Origin: CAWBLP01 sp963789495
Lineage (GTDB): Bacteria; Pseudomonadota; Alphaproteobacteria; Acetobacterales; Acetobacteraceae
NCBI GenBank assembly: GCA_963789495.1
Contig: CAWBLP010000008.1
Span: 248,001-312,000, forward strand
DNA: 64,000 nucleotides
Reading direction: 5' to 3'
Position numbers and translations under genes: made by a program. Below, piece by piece: positions 59,816 through 64,000 of this stretch. The notes beneath the pieces were generated by a model that made no database searches, was not told the origin of the DNA, and was given only the letters and a program-made list of their open reading frames with translations. Within the stretch, counting starts at the first letter, position 1, and the number at the start of each line of letters is the position of its first letter.

Positions 59816-61162
59816 TCACCCCTTCAGATAGCGCGCCGCCTGGCGGGCCGCCTGCTTCACCGCGGATTCCGGCGAGGCGTTGCCGGTCGCCACGGAGGCG
59901 AACATATCAACGAGCGTGTAGTTAGCTGCCACCGCCGACGATGCAGCGGTGATCGGCCCCTTATAGCTGTCGTAGTACGGTGTATCCATACTGGCCGCGT
60001 ACGGCTTCAACTTCGGATCGGCGTCCCAGAACGCCATCTTGCCGTAGTTCTTCAGCGAGTTCGACCAATAGCCCAGACAGTTCGCGAGCCAGGGGCCGTA
60101 CTGCTCCTTCTCCATCATGAAGCGCAGATATTCCTTTGCCGCATTCGGATATTTCGCGTGCTTGAACAGCATCGCGTTGACCACCAGCGCCGATTGCGGG
60201 CGCGACTTCGACATGCCGAACGGTGCCGCCTGGTGATCGGTGTCCGCCGCGATCGCCTGCAGCTTCGGATCCGGCGAATTCCTGGCGACAAAGTAGATCG
60301 ACACGCCGTTGAAGGTGAGGCTGACATCGCCCGCCGCATAGGCCTTGTTGTTGCTGGCGTCATTCCACGACAGCGTGCCGTTGATCATATGCGGATAGAG
60401 CTCGCGCGAATATTTCAGCGCCTCGATCGTGGCCTTGGAGTCGAGCGCGACCTTGCCCTTCTCGTCGGTCAATGCGGCGCCGTGCGTCCACAGCAGCCAA
60501 TTGGCGAAACCGTTGCCGTCACCCACCGCATGGCCGAGGGCGAAGCCGGCGGGATGGCCGCTGTCCTTCAGCTTCTTGCACATGGTGAGGAACTGGTTGA
60601 GGTCGTCGGGGATCTTGTCGTAGCCGGCCGCCTTCAGCCAGGACACGCGAAACACCGACGCGCCACCGCTGCCGCCCATCGGGATCGACAGCCAATCCTT
60701 GGTGCCCCACTTCTTCCCATAAAGCTCTGCTAGCTGATACCAGCCACCGTATTTCGCGCCGAGGTAGTCGGCGAGATCGTTCATCGGCACCAGCTTGCTG
60801 GAATAGATCTGCGGGTCGGAGCCGAAGCCGATGATGATGTCCGGGCCGGCACCGGTATTGGCGGCGACCGCGGTTTGCGGCCGCATGTCCTCCCAGCTCA
60901 CGAAATCGACGCGCACCTCCACGCCGGTGGTGTCGGAGAACTTTTTGGTGTTCTGGCGGAAATACTCCTCGTCCGGCGCAACGAACTTGGCGGGACGCAG
61001 TACCCGCAGACTGGCGCCGAACTCAACCTTGAAGTTCGGCGGCTTCACATCAGCGGTGGGAACATCATAGTCGGCCGCACGCGCGCCGATGATCGGCACG
61101 GTCGCAGCCCCAAAAGCAGCGGCGCCGAGTGCCAGAGACTGGCGCCGAGTGAAATCACGCAT
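59816..61162 (-). CDS. ABC transporter extracellular solute-binding protein, family 1 (second copy)
   Basis: A 448-residue periplasmic binding protein. The N-terminus RDFTRRQSLALGAAAFGA is a twin-arginine-like signal. The mature part aligns end to end with the paralogue upstream (same length; shared GAGPDI, YDKIPDDLN, EKEQYGPWL and GYWSNSLK). Differences lie in the pocket-lining stretches (QAAPFGMSKSRPQSALVVNA vs QLVPKGHAPQSPMSATPMNA). Family 1 binds maltodextrins, glycerol-3-phosphate or polyols; I cannot name the ligand. Confidence 0.9.
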   Translation of the reverse strand: MRDFTRRQSLALGAAAFGAATVPIIGARAADYDVPTADVKPPNFKVEFGASLRVLRPAKFVAPDEEYFRQNTKKFSDTTGVEVRVDFVSWEDMRPQTAVAANTGAGPDIIIGFGSDPQIYSSKLVPMNDLADYLGAKYGGWYQLAELYGKKWGTKDWLSIPMGGSGGASVFRVSWLKAAGYDKIPDDLNQFLTMCKKLKDSGHPAGFALGHAVGDGNGFANWLLWTHGAALTDEKGKVALDSKATIEALKYSRELYPHMINGTLSWNDASNNKAYAAGDVSLTFNGVSIYFVARNSPDPKLQAIAADTDHQAAPFGMSKSRPQSALVVNAMLFKHAKYPNAAKEYLRFMMEKEQYGPWLANCLGYWSNSLKNYGKMAFWDADPKLKPYAASMDTPYYDSYKGPITAASSAVAANYTLVDMFASVATGNASPESAVKQAARQAARYLKG

Positions 61163-61246
61163 GAACGCATCCTTTCCTTCACGGCCCGGTCTGGCGCCGG
61201 GTTAGGCGCCGCCGGTGGTGTTGCCTCCACCAGCGGCGCCGATCCG

Positions 61247-62593
61247 TCAACTGGACTTGTAGTAACGTTCCGCCTGCTTGGCGGCGCGCTTGGCGGCGGC
61301 TTCGGGTGTGGCGTTGCCGGTGACGACGGACGCAAACATATCCACCACCGTGTAGTTCGCGGTCACCGCGCTGGAGGCCGGCGTGACCGGACCCTTGAAG
61401 CCGTCATAGTAAGGCGTATCCATGCCCGACGCATACGGCGCGAGCTTCGGATCGGCAGTCCAGAACTTCATCTTGGAGTAGGCCTTCAGCGAGTTCGACC
61501 AGTAGCCCAGACAGTTGGAGAGCCAGGGGCCGTACTGCTCCTTCTCCATCATGAAGCGCAGATAGTCCTTCGCCGCGTTCGGGTATTTGGTGTGCTTGAA
61601 AACCATCGCGTTCATCGGCGTGGCCGACATCGGCGATTGCGGCGCATGGCCCTTCGGTACCAGTTGATGCTGGGTGTCCTCGGCAATCGCCTGCAGCTTC
61701 GGATCGGGCGACTTCTTCACCACGTAGTAAAGCGACACGCCGTTGAACGTCAGGCTGATTTCGCCCGACGCATAGGCCTTGTTGTTGCCGACGTCGTTCC
61801 ACGACAGCGTGCCGGCGATCATGGTCTTCTGCAGCTCGGTCGCGTATTTCAGCGCGGCGATGGTTTCCTTGGAATCCAGCGCGATCTTGCCATGCTCATC
61901 GACCAGCATTGCGTTATGCGACCACAGCAGCCAGGAGGCGAAGCCGTTGGCATCGCCCAGCGCATGGCCGAGCGAGAAGCCGCACGGATGTCCGGCTTTT
62001 TGCAACTTCTGGCAGAGCGTCAGGAAGTCGTTGAGATCGTCGGGGATCTTGTCGTAGCCGACCTCCTTGACGTGGGACTGGCGATATACGGTTGGGCCAG
62101 ACCCGCCGCCGATCGGGATGGAGATCCAGTTCTTGGTCTTCCACTTGGTGCCGTACAGCACCGCGAGCTGCTGCCAGCCGCCGTATTTCGCGCCAAGATA
62201 ATTGGCCAGATCGGTCATGTCGTGGATCTTGGAGGCGTAGATCTGCGGGTCGGAGCTGAAGCCCACGACGATGTCCGGACCGGCGCCGGTATTCGCCACC
62301 ACTGCGGTCTGCGGCCGGATGTCTTCCCAGCTCAGGAAGTCCACGCGCACCGGAATGCCGGTCTTTTCGGTGAATTTCTTGGTGTTTTCGCGCCAGTACA
62401 CCTCGTCCGGATCGATGAACTTGGCGGGCCGCAGCACGCGCAATTCGGCGCCCTTCTCGATCTTGTAGTCCAGCGGCTTTACATTGGCGGTCGGCACATC
62501 CTCACCCTCGGCACGCGCGCCGATGATGGGCAGTGAAGTCGCGCCTAGCACCGCGGCTCCAAGCGTAAGCAAATCTCGCCGTGTCATGGTCAT
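61247..62593 (-). CDS. ABC transporter extracellular solute-binding protein, family 1 (first copy)
   Basis: A 448-residue protein with signal TRRDLLTLGAAVLGATSLPI (twin arginine). It is a tandem paralogue of the next gene. The start ATG 62593 has GGGAGAAAC upstream. Ligand unknown. It lies 84 bp upstream of the second copy. Having two binding proteins for one channel suggests the transporter serves two related substrates, or one is a recent duplicate under new selection. Confidence 0.9.
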   Translation of the reverse strand: MTMTRRDLLTLGAAVLGATSLPIIGARAEGEDVPTANVKPLDYKIEKGAELRVLRPAKFIDPDEVYWRENTKKFTEKTGIPVRVDFLSWEDIRPQTAVVANTGAGPDIVVGFSSDPQIYASKIHDMTDLANYLGAKYGGWQQLAVLYGTKWKTKNWISIPIGGGSGPTVYRQSHVKEVGYDKIPDDLNDFLTLCQKLQKAGHPCGFSLGHALGDANGFASWLLWSHNAMLVDEHGKIALDSKETIAALKYATELQKTMIAGTLSWNDVGNNKAYASGEISLTFNGVSLYYVVKKSPDPKLQAIAEDTQHQLVPKGHAPQSPMSATPMNAMVFKHTKYPNAAKDYLRFMMEKEQYGPWLSNCLGYWSNSLKAYSKMKFWTADPKLAPYASGMDTPYYDGFKGPVTPASSAVTANYTVVDMFASVVTGNATPEAAAKRAAKQAERYYKSS

Positions 62594-62765
62594 TTTCGGG
62601 TTTCTCCCTTCCGGCCAGTTGTTCGGATCCCCCACGACCGGATGCGAAGGACCCATTCATGCGCATCTTCTAGCGTATGCACGCAGGCGTAAAGGTTTTC
62701 ACGGTGACCGGGCGGGCACTCCTGTGATGAACCAGCTTGCTGTCATGGTGCAGCTCAGCTCCTCG

Positions 62766-63824
<1,059 letters not shown>

Positions 63825-63969
63825 TTGTTTCCTCTCGTCATGACCGGTTCAGGCCGGCCATCCATTTTTCGACGCTGCGCCGGATCGAGCCAGGCCAGGT
63901 CGGTCGTCTTCAGCAGAGGCCACGCTGTCAACCCGGCGGCCGGCGTGATGCCGGCCACCGGGCCACGCA

Positions 63970-64000
63970 TCAGAACTTCGACACCCGCGTTTCCTTCGCG
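63970..64000 (-). CDS. C-terminal end of an unidentified gene (cut by window edge)
   Basis: In one minus-strand frame the right edge reads AKETRVSKF followed by TGA (63972-63970), about 145 bp before the ABC ATPase start. This looks like the end of the gene upstream in the same operon, perhaps a polyol dehydrogenase or kinase; nine residues are not enough to tell. Confidence 0.3.
   Translation of the reverse strand, partial: AKETRVSKF

Overview
The window is a GC-rich (about 65% by eye) chromosomal segment. It most resembles an alphaproteobacterium of the Rhodospirillales/Acetobacteraceae type. This rests on gene families and context (an ECF11 sigma factor with a ChrR-type anti-sigma, the ybeZ-ybeY-corC order, rplU-rpmA-obg-proB, tamA-tamB, GC-rich multi-hairpin intergenic repeats), not on a marker-gene tree. 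No plasmid or phage replication genes are seen.

Layout. 1-5.7 kb: a photo-oxidative-stress-type module. An ECF11 sigma factor and its ChrR-like zinc anti-sigma head a plus-strand operon of lipid genes (lipoprotein hydrolase, DUF1295, cyclopropane-fatty-acid-synthase-like methyltransferase). An FAD oxidoreductase and a DUF1365 gene run the other way. Both directions start at matching ECF11-type promoters (TGATCC-N16-CGTA), so the unit looks autoregulated. 5.6-13.9 kb: an accessory island next to tRNA-Cys. It holds decayed genes, a three-gene caspase cassette (EACC1-like protein, membrane-anchored caspase, exported protein), an IS110 remnant, an MFS exporter, an O-methyltransferase gene cut by an intact IS5-family element (1045 bp, TA duplication), and a collapsed P4-type integrase beside the tRNA.

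14-29.8 kb: metabolic genes. These are a PCMT-like protein, a molybdenum hydroxylase pair, creatininase, a SAF-domain dehydrogenase, DUF6065, a GNAT enzyme, an HExxH protein, a fumarase/adenylosuccinate lyase family enzyme, MmgE/PrpD, an HMG-CoA-lyase-like enzyme, an isocitrate-lyase/PEP-mutase enzyme, an orphan PotC/PotI-type permease and PqiA. 30-39 kb: ATP-dependent DNA ligase, nucleoside deaminase, lactonase-fold protein, an alpha/beta hydrolase coupled to a large membrane spermidine-synthase-like protein, a VOC protein, and two adjacent toxin-antitoxin loci (Phd/PIN and MNT/HEPN). 39-54.7 kb: housekeeping and envelope genes (corC, ybeY, phoH, miaB, plsC, tamA, tamB, rplU, rpmA, obg, proB). 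54.7-64 kb: a LysR/pirin divergent pair, then a minus-strand sugar or polyol ABC transporter operon with two paralogous binding proteins, two permeases, an ATPase and a terminal TauD-like dioxygenase.

A caution: essential genes (rplU, rpmA, obg), plus miaB, proB and phoH, are broken by many single-base indels clustered at 41.2-42.2 and 51.7-54.6 kb. This is far more likely consensus error than real gene death, so isolated frameshifts elsewhere (molybdenum hydroxylase, HEPN) should not be taken as proven pseudogenes.

Two ~236-bp multi-hairpin elements (27.4 and 56.5 kb) each sit between convergent genes. Their flanks are in opposite orientation but their 34-nt central loop is in the same orientation, and their long central stems co-vary. 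With the caspase cassette, this is the most novel-looking signal here.
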